Positions 5,177 to 5,911 of a stretch of 5,911 bases of DNA are shown piece after piece. The notes below the pieces were generated by a model that was not told where the DNA came from, searched no databases, and saw only the letters and a list, made by a program, of their open reading frames with translations. The position numbers and the translations under genes are program-made. Position 1 is the first letter of the stretch, and every line of letters begins with the position of its first letter. Origin of the DNA: Bacteroidales bacterium (lineage in GTDB: Bacteria > Bacteroidota > Bacteroidia > Bacteroidales > Paludibacteraceae); NCBI GenBank assembly GCA_900771035.1, contig CAAGML010000027.1, positions 1-5,911 on the forward strand. Direction: 5' to 3'.

Positions 5177-5869
5177 ATGATAGTAATACTGACAGGAGCA
5201 GGAATAAGCAAAGACAGTGGTATTGCGACCTTCAGGGATTCTGACGGGTTGTGGGCAAGCCACAGAATAGAAGACGTTTGCACGCCTGAAGCGTTGATTC
5301 GCAACAGGCGTGAAGTCATTGAGTTCTACAATGAACGCCGCAAAGAGTTGCTGGAGAAACAGCCAAACGCAGCGCATTACGCACTGGCTGAACTGGAAAA
5401 AGTCAAGGATGTGGCAATAATCACGCAAAACATAGACGACCTGCATGAGAGGGCTGGCAGCAAAAGGATTATCCATTTGCATGGCGAGTTGAGAAAACTG
5501 AGAAGTTCGCGTAATGACAACGCCATCGTACCTATTGAAGGGTGGAAACAAGGGCTTGACGACAGGCATACGGACGGTTCGTTGCTCAGACCGCATGTGG
5601 TGTTCTTCGGCGAAGGCGTGCCGAATATGGAAGAGGCGGCAAGGATTGCCATGGAGGCTGACGTATTCGTAATCATCGGAACATCGCTCAACGTATATCC
5701 AGCGGCAGGTTTGGCAAGTTACGTGAGAAGTGACGTGCCAATCTACATTGTTGACCCTGCTGACCCTGACAGAGTAAAGTCCGGATATATTCAAAACAAG
5801 ATTACATATATTCAGGAGAGGGCAGCGATAGGTGTGCCAAAACTGGTTGAAGAGCTGAAAAAAATATAA
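5177..5869 (+). CDS. cobB: CobB-type sirtuin, NAD-dependent protein deacylase lacking zinc cysteines
   Basis: Predicted cytoplasmic NAD-dependent enzyme that removes acyl groups from protein lysines, yielding nicotinamide and O-acyl-ADP-ribose. The 230 residues carry the sirtuin signatures in order: GAGISKDSGIATFR (7-20), TQNIDDLH (83-90), HLHGEL with catalytic His102 (100-105), RPHVVFFGE (138-146), and the GTSLNVYPAAG NAD-binding block (168-178). Tyr51 and Arg54 (YNER) match the Tyr-x-x-Arg pair that favours succinyl and malonyl groups in class III sirtuins such as E. coli CobB and SIRT5. The zinc module normally between His102 and RPHVV is 35 residues long here and has no Cys; Cys35 is the only cysteine in the protein. 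The ATG at 5177 gives a short N-terminus directly before the Rossmann strand; AAGGAT abuts the start too closely to be an ideal ribosome binding site. The gene lies just after a terminator and 4 bases before the next gene, so it probably forms an operon with coaBC. Confidence 0.92.
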   Translation: MIVILTGAGISKDSGIATFRDSDGLWASHRIEDVCTPEALIRNRREVIEFYNERRKELLEKQPNAAHYALAELEKVKDVAIITQNIDDLHERAGSKRIIHLHGELRKLRSSRNDNAIVPIEGWKQGLDDRHTDGSLLRPHVVFFGEGVPNMEEAARIAMEADVFVIIGTSLNVYPAAGLASYVRSDVPIYIVDPADPDRVKSGYIQNKITYIQERAAIGVPKLVEELKKI

Positions 5870-5873
5870 ACCC

Positions 5874-5911
5874 ATGGAAGGGAAAAAGATAGTATTGGGT
5901 GTCACTGCCGG
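5874..5911 (+). CDS. coaBC: Start of coaBC (phosphopantothenoylcysteine decarboxylase/synthase), cut by window edge
   Basis: Only 12 complete codons are present, MEGKKIVLGVTA followed by GG (Gly). The pattern Gly-Lys-Lys-Ile-Val-Leu-Gly-Val-Thr-x-Gly is the usual N-terminus of the CoaBC/Dfp flavoprotein, where it forms the first strand and phosphate-binding turn of the decarboxylase domain. That enzyme makes 4'-phosphopantetheine precursors for coenzyme A in the cytoplasm. The start lies 4 bases after the cobB stop, so the two are very likely co-transcribed. Other flavoprotein decarboxylases (UbiX-like) begin similarly, which keeps the call below certainty. Confidence 0.65.
   Translation, partial: MEGKKIVLGVTA

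Noticed and set aside
5480..5598. Frameshift or sequencing error as the cause of the missing sirtuin cysteines
   Set aside because: The frame is continuous with intact motifs on both sides (HLHGEL before, RPHVVFFGE after), and the linker has normal codon composition.
5057..5905. A 282-codon minus-strand open frame opposite cobB
   Set aside because: It overlaps the complete sirtuin, the terminator and the coaBC start, and shows no domain or signal of its own.

Overview
The window looks like a chromosomal segment from a member of the Bacteroidota, most likely a Bacteroidales/Prevotella-type organism. Three features point there. The intergenic regions carry the TAnnTTTG -7 element of that phylum's primary sigma factor, once with a well-spaced TTTG -33 element. 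The start codons have A/T-rich leaders and mostly no clear Shine-Dalgarno sequence. The protein variants (a three-domain 597-residue aminopeptidase P, a cysteine-poor CobB sirtuin next to a coaBC start) fit as well. This assignment rests on pattern recognition, not a database search.

Layout, left to right. Positions 1-178 hold no confident gene but contain a very good promoter (109-140). It drives a two-gene plus-strand unit: a FabG-type 3-oxoacyl-ACP reductase (179-907) and a LolA-like periplasmic lipoprotein carrier (920-1489), 12 bases apart. This pairing is typical of aryl-polyene/flexirubin-type pigment clusters in the phylum, so the left edge may be the end of such a cluster. A strong hairpin at 1514-1544 separates this unit from the convergent minus-strand gene pepP (1555-3348), an M24B aminopeptidase P with all metal ligands intact.

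A 235-base divergent intergenic region (3349-3583) carries a -7 element on each strand. On the plus side it also contains a leader of about 110 bases with competing inverted repeats. It leads to an unrecognised secreted protein of 503 residues (3584-5095): signal peptide, a small domain with an EF-hand-like loop, an extreme Tyr/Trp segment, and a 270-residue Ser/Arg/Gly tail built from three kinds of tandem repeat (10, 14 and 22 residues). This is the least explained object in the window.

A rho-independent terminator (5121-5161) follows. Fifteen bases after it starts a CobB-type sirtuin deacylase (5177-5869) that retains the NAD and catalytic motifs and a desuccinylase-type Tyr-x-x-Arg pair but lacks all four zinc cysteines. 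Four bases beyond its stop, the first codons of what appears to be coaBC (coenzyme A biosynthesis) run off the right edge. I found no RNA gene, insertion sequence or CRISPR array. I see no clear evidence of a wholly new multi-gene system; the repeat protein and its leader are the best candidates for something undescribed.
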